The translations under genes and the position numbers were made by a program. Shown here in pieces: positions 27,651 to 36,583 of a stretch of DNA of 64,000 nucleotides (position 1 is the first letter of the stretch; the number at the start of each line of letters is the position of its first letter). The DNA lies in assembly GCF_016591975.1 (NCBI RefSeq), contig NZ_AP024169.1, positions 2,581,001-2,645,000 of the forward strand. Reading direction: 5' to 3'. The notes beneath the pieces were generated by a model. It was not told the DNA's origin. It did no database searches and saw nothing but the letters and a program-made list of their open reading frames with translations. The stretch comes from Anaeromicropila herbilytica. Lineage in GTDB: Bacteria; Bacillota; Clostridia; Lachnospirales; Lachnospiraceae.

Positions 27651-27691
27651 AGCCGTTAGATAGAGGCTATAAACTTCTCTATCTAACGGCT
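27651..27691 (-). terminator. Terminator of the initiator tRNA gene
   Basis: A perfect 15-bp stem (27651-27665 with 27677-27691, arm AGCCGTTAGATAGAG) followed on the minus strand by T8. It lies 35 bases after the tRNA. Confidence 0.95.
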
Positions 27692-27725
27692 GTACTTAAT
27701 TCAATATATTCAATTTTTCTAAGAT

Positions 27726-27798
27726 TGCGGGGACAGGATTTGAACCTATGACCTTCGGGTTATGAGCCCGACGAGCTTCCAGACTGCTCCACCCCGCG
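27726..27798 (-). tRNA. Initiator tRNA-fMet (anticodon CAT)
   Basis: The cloverleaf folds from CGCGGGG (5') and CCCCGCA (3'), with CAT anticodon at 27762-27764 flanked by GGG and CCC in the stem. The unpaired C1-A72 position and the three G-C anticodon pairs identify the initiator, not the elongator. The gene does not encode CCA (ATC follows the acceptor), so CCA is added afterwards. It is a solitary gene with a consensus promoter and a strong terminator. Confidence 0.95.
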
Positions 27799-27828
27799 AC
27801 ATTATTTACTCTCCTAAGAGCAAAGGTA

Positions 27829-27857
27829 ATTATAACACCTTTCAGCTACAGTGTCAA
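27829..27857 (-). promoter_or_regulatory. Consensus promoter of the initiator tRNA
   Basis: Minus strand: TTGACA, 17 bases, TATAAT, both perfect. It lies about 30 bases before the tRNA. Confidence 0.95.
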
Positions 27858-28028
27858 CCTTTTTTCATTTGTTTTATATAGTAGTGAAATCGGATGATGA
27901 CATTAGACTCAGTAACCATAAGCATCTCATTAAGCTCAAGCCAGAGATACATTCAAAACATAGCAACTTATGAATGATCCTTTTATTTTCTATGTTCATT
28001 TTTAGTATAAGTGTGAACGACAAATACG

Positions 28029-28057
28029 TTGATTAAAGTAATTATATAATGTATAAT
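28029..28057 (+). promoter_or_regulatory. Promoter of the CPBP protease gene
   Basis: TTGATT, 17 bases, TATAAT, about 85 bases before the start at 28147. Between this and the tRNA promoter (27858-28028) I see nothing supportable. Confidence 0.6.
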
Positions 28058-28146
28058 ATCACCAGTATTTGGATTGCATTATTTTATATAGTGAAATAGT
28101 AATTACTATTATATACAGATAAACAGTATTTTAATGAGGAGAAAGA

Positions 28147-28866
28147 GTGAAAACTATGGTATTAGATGTTGATGATGAATATGTGCAACAAACGGATGAA
28201 TATGGTAGAAAAGATGCTCTGTTTGCGTTAATCTTATATGTTTGTATGGTGTTAGTTTTTGTGCTAACAGGAAAAATATTTGTCCAAAGAAGTTCAACCT
28301 TGACAGAAACATATATATTTTGTGTTACTGGTATTGCTTCATCGGTATGTATTGGACTTGTTTTTTTGTTTTGTTTCATTCGTAAGCAAAAATTAATTAC
28401 AGTGGGATTTAGCAAGAATCAAGCTTTAAAGTCACTCACAGTGGGAATCATTTTGTTTATATTGGTAGTTCTAGTTGGAGGCTTTTGGCCAATTATTACT
28501 GGTTCAACATTGCAAACAGATATTGGTCTGATTGTTATGAGAATTATTTATTTCTTGTTTTTTATTGGCTTCACGGAAGAAATTACAGTTAGAGGGTATA
28601 TAGGAACAAGACTATATGGCTTCTTCAATAACAAACGATTATCTATAGTCATAGTAGGCATTATGTTTTCATTGTATCATATTCCCTTTCATATGGTGAT
28701 TGCTCAAATGAGTATGCCAGAATACATATTGCTTAACTGGTGGAATTTGATTTTAATTTTTATATTTCATATAATTTTTCAACGGTTGTACTCAAAGTAT
28801 AATAGTATTATTGCTCCAACTATACTGCATTTTATATGGGATTTTATTCAATGGTTTATTATATAA
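28147..28866 (+). CDS. CPBP-family intramembrane protease (Abi/CAAX type)
   Basis: 239 residues, seven or so membrane helices. The catalytic Glu pair and Arg are in FTEEITVRGYIG (about residues 145-156), then YHIPFHM and ILHFIWDF with the metal-binding His. Starts at the GTG at 28147, which has GAGGAG 6 bases upstream. In Gram-positives the family includes bacteriocin immunity and maturation proteins. It is one of the few plus-strand genes here and has its own promoter. Confidence 0.85.
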   Translation: MKTMVLDVDDEYVQQTDEYGRKDALFALILYVCMVLVFVLTGKIFVQRSSTLTETYIFCVTGIASSVCIGLVFLFCFIRKQKLITVGFSKNQALKSLTVGIILFILVVLVGGFWPIITGSTLQTDIGLIVMRIIYFLFFIGFTEEITVRGYIGTRLYGFFNNKRLSIVIVGIMFSLYHIPFHMVIAQMSMPEYILLNWWNLILIFIFHIIFQRLYSKYNSIIAPTILHFIWDFIQWFII

Positions 28867-29081
28867 TAATTTTTACCCATAGCGAGATAATTCTACTATC
28901 TTCAATAACATGTTGTGTCAGTATCTTTAGAAATTGTGAAGCAATGAGGGAAACGAAATTCCTCATTGAATCTATACTTGTATAAAATGAATGCCATCTA
29001 ATCTTAAAATTTTTTAACGCAATGTTGCACTGTTTTATCGTAAACACGATGAAATAGTGCATTTTGTCATGAAATTCACAT
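28867..29081. other. Spacer with an inverted repeat only
   Basis: CAATGAGG (28942-28949) and CCTCATTG (28961-28968) form a small hairpin between the convergent protease (+) and methyltransferase-relic (-) ends. I see no supportable gene in the rest of it. Confidence 0.5.
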
Positions 29082-29171
29082 TTACACTTCGCTATTTCCC
29101 TTATATGCAATAATTACATAGGCTTTTTCTATCTCTCCAATATGTTTGACAGAAAGATGTGCATGTCCCAT
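29082..29171 (-). pseudogene. Severed C-terminal tail of the fusion methyltransferase
   Basis: Just after the TAA that ends the hydrolase-methyltransferase gene, the same frame continues with MGHAHLSVKHIGEIEKAYV and about 11 more residues to a stop at 29082. IGEIEKAYVIIA is the normal end of this methyltransferase type. A point mutation to TAA has cut off about 30 residues. Confidence 0.65.
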
Positions 29172-30245
29172 TTATTCCAGTATTTTATCCTTATCATCAG
29201 GAAACATCATAACTTTCCTACTAACATAATCAGTAATTTCGGACTGCTCTTTATCTATCGATAATACAAATATTCCATTCTCTGTTAATAATTTCGCTAT
29301 TTTAATAATAGCTTTTTGCTTATCCTTAATATGCCAAAATACCTGTGAAGAGTAAATAACATCATATGTGGTATCAAATGTATACTCTAAAAAATCACCC
29401 TGTAGAATGGAAACATTATCATACTTCTTTAGATTCTGTTTTGCACGCTTCACTGTCTTTGCTGATATATCTATTCCACAGAACGTTTTACAATACTCTG
29501 CTACTCTTATCGCGAGTCTTCCGGTACCTACACCGATCTCCAAGACATTCTTAGTTGGTGTAAGGCTAAGACACTGAATGAAATACTGCCCGTCTGATTT
29601 ATCCATATATTCTTTCAACGGTAAGGAATCGTAAACTGGATCATTTCCTTCATCAATAAGCATATCATAATGTTTCTCTACACTTACATATTCGGTATCC
29701 AAGAAATCTTCTATTTGACCAATCACGACTTTTAGAATTGCAATATTATTCAGTGTGTTTTCAGTTTCCAATGAATGATTAGCATTCTCAGTCAAATATA
29801 AGCTCAATCCCTCTTCCATACACTTTTTCTTTAAGTCTTCAGTATTAATCCAGTCATCATTAGTCCCGTGAAATACAATTCCTCTTTTAATCAAGTATTT
29901 CAAAGTTTCCTGTATTGGTGTAAATAAGATATGCTTCACATCGAGGTTATGACTATTGGCATAATCAACAGCCAAGACACTTCCTATACTTTTCGATATA
30001 AAAACGATCGACTCATATTTAGAAAAATCAATTTCGTCTAATTGCTTTTGTATTTCTTGCCCCGCTAGAATAAGAGCCTCTTCTTGCTTGGTTGCATCTT
30101 CCTTGATATTCTTTGGCATCTCACCATATTTTACGGTTCTGTATTCATAACCCATACATGCCACTAAATCCTTTGCATAATATAACAAAGGTTTATCTTC
30201 ATGATATCCTATCCCTGGAAATAAAATTGCTATCTTATGATTCAT
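29172..30245 (-). CDS. Alpha/beta-hydrolase fused to SAM methyltransferase, truncated by a stop codon
   Basis: 357 residues from the ATG at 30245 (AAGGAGAAC upstream; the open frame continues upstream into a GNAT relic). Residues 1-185 look like an alpha/beta-hydrolase: VFISKSIGSVLAVDYA with S86 as nucleophile and ANHSLE with H157. Residues 190-357 are a class-I methyltransferase: VLEIGVGTGRLA (motif I), FCGIDIS (motif II), and VIYSSQVFWHI. The stop comes about 30 residues too early (see 29082-29171). The activity of either half is unknown. Confidence 0.8.
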   Translation of the reverse strand: MNHKIAILFPGIGYHEDKPLLYYAKDLVACMGYEYRTVKYGEMPKNIKEDATKQEEALILAGQEIQKQLDEIDFSKYESIVFISKSIGSVLAVDYANSHNLDVKHILFTPIQETLKYLIKRGIVFHGTNDDWINTEDLKKKCMEEGLSLYLTENANHSLETENTLNNIAILKVVIGQIEDFLDTEYVSVEKHYDMLIDEGNDPVYDSLPLKEYMDKSDGQYFIQCLSLTPTKNVLEIGVGTGRLAIRVAEYCKTFCGIDISAKTVKRAKQNLKKYDNVSILQGDFLEYTFDTTYDVIYSSQVFWHIKDKQKAIIKIAKLLTENGIFVLSIDKEQSEITDYVSRKVMMFPDDKDKILE

Positions 30246-30416
30246 CTGTAAAGTTCTCCTTTGATAATTCATATTCTGACCGATAATAGAATAATAGTAC
30301 ACATCACATATTCCTTGATTATTCCAATCCTAATGTCTTAGTGTTCCTTCATAAGTCATAGCTGATTCTTTCTTAACATATCCTGAATGTGGATACTTAG
30401 GATCATATGTGTAAGC
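30246..30416 (-). pseudogene. Relic of a GNAT C-terminus
   Basis: In frame with the next gene's upstream extension, this reads HSGYVKKESAMTYEGTLR, then a stop, then DWNNQGICDVYYYSIIGQ. This is the usual RimJ/RimL-type ending (AGM-YEGTLR-x-NNQG-DVYYYSI). No start exists. Confidence 0.7.
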
Positions 30417-30419
30417 TTA

Positions 30420-31358
30420 TTATATGTAAAGATTTCTTTTAAGTCTATCTATAACTGGTGTCTTAATACCACTTTTTTCTATCAAGGTATCAAATTCTTG
30501 TTGCAAAAATATCATTTCTGATCTTGCGGCTATGCAATGCTTTGCCATTGTCGTTTCTGCAAGAGTGGTTCTCATAAAGACTGAAAAAAATACTGTTAAA
30601 ATAGTGGTTGGCAATTGAAACCACCATAATTTCGTTGGTGTAGGCTTAATTCCACAGTGTTTCAGAACCTTACGTCCTTCTTTTATTCCCAATATCATGT
30701 CTTTCATATCTTTATACGAACGCCCCAAAGCAACATTATCACATTCAAATCCATATAACGCGTTGGCGATATTGGTAACCATAGCAACATGTGTTTTTTG
30801 CCAAGCATCCATATTACTGCAAAATACAGATGGTATCCCAGCTTGATTAAATAGTTTAATTATCGTTTTGACACGTTCTGATTTTACTCCGTTATACTCG
30901 CCAAATGTTGTTGTTTGAAAGGCTCTTTGTATACCTTTACCTACAAAATAGCTTACTTTACCATTTATTCGTTCTCCTCCAGCAGATGGAAATCCTAGCA
31001 TAAGTCTATCTTCACCAACCGCCTTTAACCAATGATCATATCCATTTGCTGTGTTTACAACGAACACGATATTCTTAGAGCAATTTTGTGACAGTACTGG
31101 TAAGATTTCATCAATCTGAGTTCCTTGCACTACAACAATGATGTAGTCATATTCATCCTTAGATGACAATTGATCTATTACTTGTACTTTAGCGTGCTCG
31201 TCTTGATGCGTTTTAGGATTCGTAAGAACAATACCATCTTTTTTTATCTCTTCCAACCGTTTACCGCGTGCTAATACAGTAACATCGTTTTTAGCTTGCG
31301 CAAGCTTTCCAGCAAAAATACTACCAATTACACCTGCACCATAAATAAGAATTTTCAA
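30420..31358 (-). CDS. Ketopantoate-reductase-family (ApbA/PanE) protein
   Basis: 312 residues. NADP-binding MKILIYGAGVIGSIFAGKL opens a Rossmann domain, followed by VTVLARGKRLEEIK. The C-terminal helical domain with the catalytic-Lys region (VMVTNIANALYG-like) is present. True pantoate enzymes and many paralogues share this fold; a pantothenate role is not supported by neighbours. Single gene. Confidence 0.82.
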   Translation of the reverse strand: MKILIYGAGVIGSIFAGKLAQAKNDVTVLARGKRLEEIKKDGIVLTNPKTHQDEHAKVQVIDQLSSKDEYDYIIVVVQGTQIDEILPVLSQNCSKNIVFVVNTANGYDHWLKAVGEDRLMLGFPSAGGERINGKVSYFVGKGIQRAFQTTTFGEYNGVKSERVKTIIKLFNQAGIPSVFCSNMDAWQKTHVAMVTNIANALYGFECDNVALGRSYKDMKDMILGIKEGRKVLKHCGIKPTPTKLWWFQLPTTILTVFFSVFMRTTLAETTMAKHCIAARSEMIFLQQEFDTLIEKSGIKTPVIDRLKRNLYI

Positions 31359-31440
31359 ACTTACACCTCACTCAAATTATTTAAGAATCTCCTCAACTCT
31401 ATCAATTATATATATAAGTCTGTACTGCATATTATGTTTA

Positions 31441-32202
31441 TTAAAGATATTTCTCTATTTTGCATTGTTCATATACGTTTTTCCCTAAGAGGGTAATTGC
31501 TTTGCGAGGGCAATTGCTGATACAACGATAGCACATGGTGCATTTTCCATTTTGTACTGCTTTCTGATTAGCAATAGACAAATTGTTCATCGGACATAAC
31601 TGCGTACAACACCCACATCCAACACATTTATCTGTATTGATTTTTAACTTATCTGAGTATTTTTTCGTTTTCCCATAGAACCAAAGTCTTTGCCCAAATA
31701 AACCTGCAATATGATAGAGAATACCAATTCCCTCTTGCGTTGGATGACCATTGTTTAGTCTATTCGCTGAATTTTTTATTTTTATAGTCGCTCTCTTTAC
31801 AAGTTCTTTATTTTGCTCTATTGTTTTCTTTAATGCCTTTTCATCACCAATACAATCCGGCATCTTCACATGAAGTCCTCCAACAATATCAGCACCATTT
31901 CGAGAAAGTAGCCTTGCGCTACAACCTGTACCATCTCCACTGAATAAGCCCATCGTCGCAATTATAAAGACTTTTTTGCCTTTGAATATCGAGTTATTCT
32001 GTGATATAAAGTCTCTCACTATTTTAGGCAAATTGCTAAAATATATTGGATACCCCAAAACAATAAAATCATTTTTATGTACCTCATCTAAAATGTTTAC
32101 ATCTTCTATTGAGATACACTTCGCTGTTGTATCTAATTCTTTTACGAACTGTTCAATGCAGTACTTTGTATTGCCTGTTCCACTAAAATATATTCCTAAC
32201 AT
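31441..32202 (-). CDS. Flavodoxin-ferredoxin fusion, EFR1 type
   Basis: 253 residues. A flavodoxin domain (GIYFSGTGNTKYCIEQFV FMN loop, residues 3-20) is followed by a two-cluster ferredoxin: CVGCGCCTQLCP and CTMCYRCISNCP (about residues 193-235), each binding a 4Fe-4S cluster. Likely an internal electron carrier between flavin and iron-sulfur centres in the cytosol. Common in clostridia. Confidence 0.88.
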   Translation of the reverse strand: MLGIYFSGTGNTKYCIEQFVKELDTTAKCISIEDVNILDEVHKNDFIVLGYPIYFSNLPKIVRDFISQNNSIFKGKKVFIIATMGLFSGDGTGCSARLLSRNGADIVGGLHVKMPDCIGDEKALKKTIEQNKELVKRATIKIKNSANRLNNGHPTQEGIGILYHIAGLFGQRLWFYGKTKKYSDKLKINTDKCVGCGCCTQLCPMNNLSIANQKAVQNGKCTMCYRCISNCPRKAITLLGKNVYEQCKIEKYL

Positions 32203-32238
32203 AATTTTACTACCCCGTTTTCATTTCAATTAAACTTA

Positions 32239-33102
32239 TTATCCCAATAGAAAATCTTTCAACATATTTTTTTCTTCCTCTGTAAGAACATGAATATGTC
32301 CTCTATCTTTCAGTAAATATGTATTAGCATGCTTCCAGATCTTCTTTGCTCGTTCTATTACCATTTGTCCTGGAAACAAACAATCTTTTTCTGCACTCAT
32401 AATCAACACTGGACCCTTGTATCTTGATAGACTCTCGTCTGATTCGTTACTTGGCATTCCTGTTTTTATCTTTGCATTGTCAATGCTGCATTTTGCAGTG
32501 TCTATAATATCATCTAATATATTCTCTTCCGTAATCGCCATTGGCAAGATACATCGAATAAACCAACTTCTTTTATGGGTAATCCAATATAGAATCATTG
32601 GTGCTAACATATTCATACTCTTATAAGCGGGCGCGTTACAGATTGCAGAAGGTACCAGTAAGGCACTTCTTTCAATCAATTGTGGCGATACACACATCGT
32701 TTTAACAAGAACACCCGCACCAAATGAACCACCAAAACAAGCAATTTTTTCATAGCCAATTCCCGTAATCACTTCACTAGCCCATTTCCCGTAATCCTGA
32801 TTTTTAGAAGAAAGGGAAACTTCTGCGCTTTTTCCTGGATGTCCAATCGTATCAACGGCATAAATGTGAAAATCCTCTAATAGGAAATCGCAAAACAATA
32901 AGTTGTATGCTGTTGTAGAATTCCCACCATGAAATACTAATAGTGGTTTACCGTTCAAGTTACCTGTTTCGATAAGATGCGTTTTACCAAACGAAGTATC
33001 CACATATATATCCTTATATATAACACCTAACTTCTGTAACTGTTTGTTATATAGATCTATTATTTCTGTTTTGCCTTTTTCATTTTTATATATTGATTTC
33101 AT
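32239..33102 (-). CDS. Alpha/beta-fold hydrolase
   Basis: 287 residues. The nucleophile elbow is ACFGGSFGAG with Ser in GGSFG, and the oxyanion region GKPLLVFHGG precedes it. The acid is probably in MSAEKDCLFPG and the His in DRGHIHVL. The substrate is unknown. Single gene, 36 bases after no coupled gene. Confidence 0.85.
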   Translation of the reverse strand: MKSIYKNEKGKTEIIDLYNKQLQKLGVIYKDIYVDTSFGKTHLIETGNLNGKPLLVFHGGNSTTAYNLLFCDFLLEDFHIYAVDTIGHPGKSAEVSLSSKNQDYGKWASEVITGIGYEKIACFGGSFGAGVLVKTMCVSPQLIERSALLVPSAICNAPAYKSMNMLAPMILYWITHKRSWFIRCILPMAITEENILDDIIDTAKCSIDNAKIKTGMPSNESDESLSRYKGPVLIMSAEKDCLFPGQMVIERAKKIWKHANTYLLKDRGHIHVLTEEEKNMLKDFLLG

Positions 33103-33225
33103 AATTCACCTTTTATATTCCAAAATGTATTAAGTACTTGCCTTCAAGTATTGCTTCATGTATTTTATCAATCAAAGTAATAAGCTGTGGTATGATACAT
33201 AATTTTATTAACCATATATTTTTTC

Positions 33226-33499
33226 TCATTCCTCTTTTGTCATAGAATATCGTATGCTATCAGTTAAATTTCTACTATATCCTCGTAACGTTCCCTCATA
33301 TGTAATACCACATTTTTCGATAACACGTTTAGATCGTATATTATATGGATAATGACAAACGGCTACGACTAATAAATCTATCACATATTTTTACTCCCGC
33401 ATTTACAACATCAGGATTCTTATATATTTCAAAATAGTCGTGAACATCTTTCTCATTCCATTCTCGAAGTTTTAATCGTTCAGATTCAAGTGTTTTCAT
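33226..33499 (-). pseudogene. GNAT gene with internal deletion
   Basis: A good start at 33499 reads MKTLESERLKLREWNEKDV then KNPDVVNAGV, a RimJ/RimL N-terminus. After about 40 codons it breaks, and a second frame carries RSKRVIEKCGITYEGTLRGY and SIRYSMTKEE to a stop at 33226, the normal C-terminus. Roughly 250 bases in the middle are missing. The rest of the 33103-33516 gap holds the upstream region of the hydrolase. Confidence 0.8.
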
Positions 33500-33516
33500 A
33501 TATAAATTTCCTTTTA

Positions 33517-33969
33517 CTATCGTTTCAGGCAGAATATATCTTCAATGTCGTCTCCATCACCGCAAGTTGTTCCAGTAGACACAAAACCCGCCTGCTCATA
33601 TACATGCTTTCCACGATTATTACTTGGTCCTGTACTAAGATATATTTCTTTACAATCGAAACGACGATACATCTCATTAATAATAATGTTCAGTGCTCTC
33701 TTACCGTAACCCATTCCCTGATATTGTTGATCAATCATAAAGCGACACAGTTCGTAAGCAGATAACTCTTCGCTATATCCATACATTGTAAATCCAATTA
33801 GTGTACCATCTTTTTCTATCCCTTTTATGATCCATCCTTTTTCGTATACGGATTGTACGATAGACACTGGGTTTGAAGCTACATATTTAGCTCCTTCTTC
33901 TCCTGGATGTAAAAAACATACTTTCACCCAATTTTCTGATGTAATATCTATTAACTTTATGCTTTCCAT
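33517..33969 (-). CDS. GNAT-family N-acetyltransferase
   Basis: 150 residues. FMIDQQYQGMGYGKRALNII (about residues 81-100) is the acetyl-CoA loop, then CKEIYLSTGPSNNRG and YEQAGFVSTG. Similar to diamine/aminoacyl acetyltransferases but unassigned. It sits just upstream of the broken GNAT at 33226-33499. Confidence 0.85.
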   Translation of the reverse strand: MESIKLIDITSENWVKVCFLHPGEEGAKYVASNPVSIVQSVYEKGWIIKGIEKDGTLIGFTMYGYSEELSAYELCRFMIDQQYQGMGYGKRALNIIINEMYRRFDCKEIYLSTGPSNNRGKHVYEQAGFVSTGTTCGDGDDIEDIFCLKR

Positions 33970-34123
33970 TCTATGTTATCTCCTTGTATTATAGTTATAT
34001 TGTATAGTTATGTATTGTTATTAGCTAAGTAATTAACATATTGAAATTCCTAAGCTTATGATGAATCATTATTTTACTATTAATCGGTATATATTTAAAC
34101 TACTGTTATAAATTGAACTAGAT

Positions 34124-34618
34124 CTATACTAAGTCTAATCTATACCGATAACCAGATGGTGTAGTTTTATATTTTTTAAATCCTACACTCTCAAACAACT
34201 TCTGAGAACCAATGTTATAGTTATAAACCTCATGAACAAAGAGTGACGGATAACCCAATTGTGTACCTCTTTGTATTAATTTAGTAATTACTTTCTTTCC
34301 AATTCCGTTCCCACGGTATTCCTTCTTTCCTATTACGATAGGCATATCATCTTTCCAAAAAGTCACATCGCCAATTGGTACATAGCAATTATCGTCCTTA
34401 ACTTCTATGAAGTATAACTCTCCGTGTTCATCTAAGTATGTATACATTTTATTTAAACGTGCAGTATCATAAGGTACCTCTTTGCCATCCACCATCATCA
34501 ATGTTTCAGAATCCTGATACCATTGCAAAGCAAAACTATTCTGAGAATTATATCTACGCAGACGTATATTCTCATCAATCTTTATTATTTCAGGTTGAAT
34601 AACACCTAATATTGGCAT
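34124..34618 (-). CDS. GNAT-family N-acetyltransferase
   Basis: 164 residues. IVIGKKEYRGNGIGKKVITK (about residues 105-124) is the acetyl-CoA loop and NYNIGSQKLFESVGFKKY the conserved last part, close to RimJ/RimL style. Co-directional with 34639 (20-base gap), so probably the same transcript. Confidence 0.85.
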   Translation of the reverse strand: MPILGVIQPEIIKIDENIRLRRYNSQNSFALQWYQDSETLMMVDGKEVPYDTARLNKMYTYLDEHGELYFIEVKDDNCYVPIGDVTFWKDDMPIVIGKKEYRGNGIGKKVITKLIQRGTQLGYPSLFVHEVYNYNIGSQKLFESVGFKKYKTTPSGYRYRLDLV

Positions 34619-34638
34619 GTTGTTTCCTCCCTTAACAG

Positions 34639-35127
34639 TTAATAATAAAATTTCTCTTTCTGTAAAAACTCAACGAATAAACATATTTTCACTACATCCA
34701 CATCTGATTCAAAGAAAAATGCAAATCCTATTTCTTTTTCATTTGATTGTCTCACTTTTTCTTTAAATTTCACATATGTCAGTCCCTCTATATAATAATC
34801 GTCGAGATATTCTTCTACTCCAAATGCTTCAAATCTATATTCTGATAGTTTCGAGAATTCATATATTAATACATCTTCTCTTTTTAATTTCGTTGATATT
34901 GAGATATAATCTAGCTCAATCTCAATATCACAATAACCTTTTACTGAAATAACTGGAATCGGATAATACTCTATCTCATATTTTCCTTTATCATTTCTAT
35001 GGTAATGTCTATTATAGTATCCAATATCAAGTTGGAAGTCCTGACACTGAAAAGTCTGCTTCAACTCTACTCGCTTTTTTTCTAATATTGAATAAACATT
35101 ATTAAGAATTGTCTGGTATTGTTCCAC
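34639..35127 (-). CDS. Conserved hypothetical protein, function unknown
   Basis: 162 residues, no signal peptide or membrane segment, alternating strands and acidic, Tyr-rich composition (IEYYPIPVISVKGYCDIEIE, FEAFGVEEYLDDYYIEG). I do not recognise a family. Its stop lies 20 bases before the GNAT gene at 34618, so the pair is likely co-transcribed; its role is unknown. Confidence 0.75.
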   Translation of the reverse strand: MEQYQTILNNVYSILEKKRVELKQTFQCQDFQLDIGYYNRHYHRNDKGKYEIEYYPIPVISVKGYCDIEIELDYISISTKLKREDVLIYEFSKLSEYRFEAFGVEEYLDDYYIEGLTYVKFKEKVRQSNEKEIGFAFFFESDVDVVKICLFVEFLQKEKFYY

Positions 35128-35293
35128 TGTCTTTCCTCCATCAATTCATTTCTTAACTTTAATATGTTATGTACCATTGCAATTAAATTATGATTACTAT
35201 TTATTATCTTAAAATACTACATTCGAAAGTTTTAACCATTCACAACTTCATGATATATCATATCTACCGCATCATCTATACGGTTTTCCTTAG

Positions 35294-35650
35294 TTATTTG
35301 TAAATTGCTAAAAAAGAGGTAATTCTTCCTTCTGGATGGCATTCATCTAACAATCCAAACTCTGGGTCATAATATTTTCCATTATAAAACAAGACCCAAT
35401 GTTTATATCCTGCAGACATATGTAAAGTTAATATTGAAAAATCGGATTGTACAGGTTTTTTTTTAGAAATTCGTACATTCTTTTCAGCATGCTCAATTCC
35501 GTAAAAATCTAAAGCTTCAATTAACTGACCTATACTAGTTGGTCCATCTGTCTTCATATCTTTGATTACTTCATTTATTTCTTTTCCTGCTATCATGGCA
35601 ATACATGCCTGTCCACAGGTTGAAAAGGTTGGTTGTATGATAAGTTCCAT
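35294..35650 (-). CDS. Minimal C39/papain-like cysteine peptidase-fold protein
   Basis: 118 residues. Q6, C12, H84 and D95 lie in QPTFSTCGQAC and GYKHWVLFYNGKYYDPE, the order and spacing of the Gln-Cys-His-Asp site of C39-like peptidases. It has no export signal and no partner domain. Proteins like this occur as free-standing cytosolic enzymes; a peptide substrate is not apparent. It lies 25 bases after the AAC(3) gene stop. Confidence 0.75.
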   Translation of the reverse strand: MELIIQPTFSTCGQACIAMIAGKEINEVIKDMKTDGPTSIGQLIEALDFYGIEHAEKNVRISKKKPVQSDFSILTLHMSAGYKHWVLFYNGKYYDPEFGLLDECHPEGRITSFLAIYK

Positions 35651-35675
35651 CGCTATTTTCTCCTATTAATTTATG

Positions 35676-36482
35676 TTATCTTTCTTTAAAATCCATATAA
35701 TAGCTTTGAGGTATATCCTCCTCACTTATACATAGATCATGATCTGTCTTATCCCACATATGACGTATCACATCTGCACATTTCACTGCATCACAACAAT
35801 ATACAGTTGCCTCTCCTAACTTAGAATAAGTCACTGCGTTAAGTTCCTCCAATGGTCTTTTGTAATTTGGATAAAATTCGGAACAACAACAAGAGATACC
35901 TTTTGTAAAATGAGTATGAAATGGAGGTGTTGTATATGTGTTACCACTTTCGTCCCGAATCGTTATATTAAAACCATTCTCACTTAATCGGTTTGGGATA
36001 TCTAATATCTCATCAACGGCGTGAAAGTATGTATTTTTATCGTGACCAACTCCAATTAATAAGATCTTTGCATGTTCCTCATATAGCCTTGACCAACATC
36101 CACCGATTGGTGCAGGAGATGCAGCCATTTCTTCGCCTTTTATATACTCCCTCGCTCTCTCGCCAAAAGCCACCACGGAATGGGTTGGATGAAGGGATCG
36201 AACCCCGTCTTTACGGTTTATAGCTACACATGGTAAGGTACCAATACATGGTACTGTTGTAGCCACATCATAAAAAGGATTATTAGGAACTACTTTATCC
36301 CAAGTATGCGTAGGAATAAGAAATAATCCTTGGTGAAGATACTCGCAAAATGCATCAATCAACATATCTGCGCCACCGTCTAGTTCACCAATTGCCTTTA
36401 ATGAAGTATGTATCAAGATGGTATCGTCATGCTTTACATTAATACTTTCAAGATATTTAATAATATCATTTTTTGTTGTCAT
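35676..36482 (-). CDS. Aminoglycoside 3-N-acetyltransferase, AAC(3) family
   Basis: 268 residues, normal for the Antibiotic_NAT fold, which is not GNAT. TILIHTSLKAIGELDGGADM (about 21-40) and LHPTHSVVAFG with the conserved His (about 97-107) are typical; FLIPTHTWD is the strand before. The gene also resembles AAC(3)-like proteins of uncertain substrate such as YokD. Resistance activity must be tested. It belongs to the strip of aminoglycoside-type enzymes in this region. Confidence 0.88.
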   Translation of the reverse strand: MTTKNDIIKYLESINVKHDDTILIHTSLKAIGELDGGADMLIDAFCEYLHQGLFLIPTHTWDKVVPNNPFYDVATTVPCIGTLPCVAINRKDGVRSLHPTHSVVAFGERAREYIKGEEMAASPAPIGGCWSRLYEEHAKILLIGVGHDKNTYFHAVDEILDIPNRLSENGFNITIRDESGNTYTTPPFHTHFTKGISCCCSEFYPNYKRPLEELNAVTYSKLGEATVYCCDAVKCADVIRHMWDKTDHDLCISEEDIPQSYYMDFKER

Positions 36483-36583
36483 AATATCCTTCCTTTACTT
36501 TATTAGATTATTTGCACTAAAATCTCACATTACTTCTAAATCCAAAGTAATATCGTTCCTAGTTATTGAATGTTTCAATATTA

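Noticed and set aside
28859..29110. An 83-residue open frame on the minus strand in the gap after the CPBP gene
   Set aside because: No ribosome binding site, no recognisable features, and it overlaps the severed methyltransferase tail in another frame.
35235..35297. A short frame reading DDAVDMIYHEVVNG after the papain-like gene
   Set aside because: It could be a protein tail relic but has no start and no family I can name; chance is as likely.
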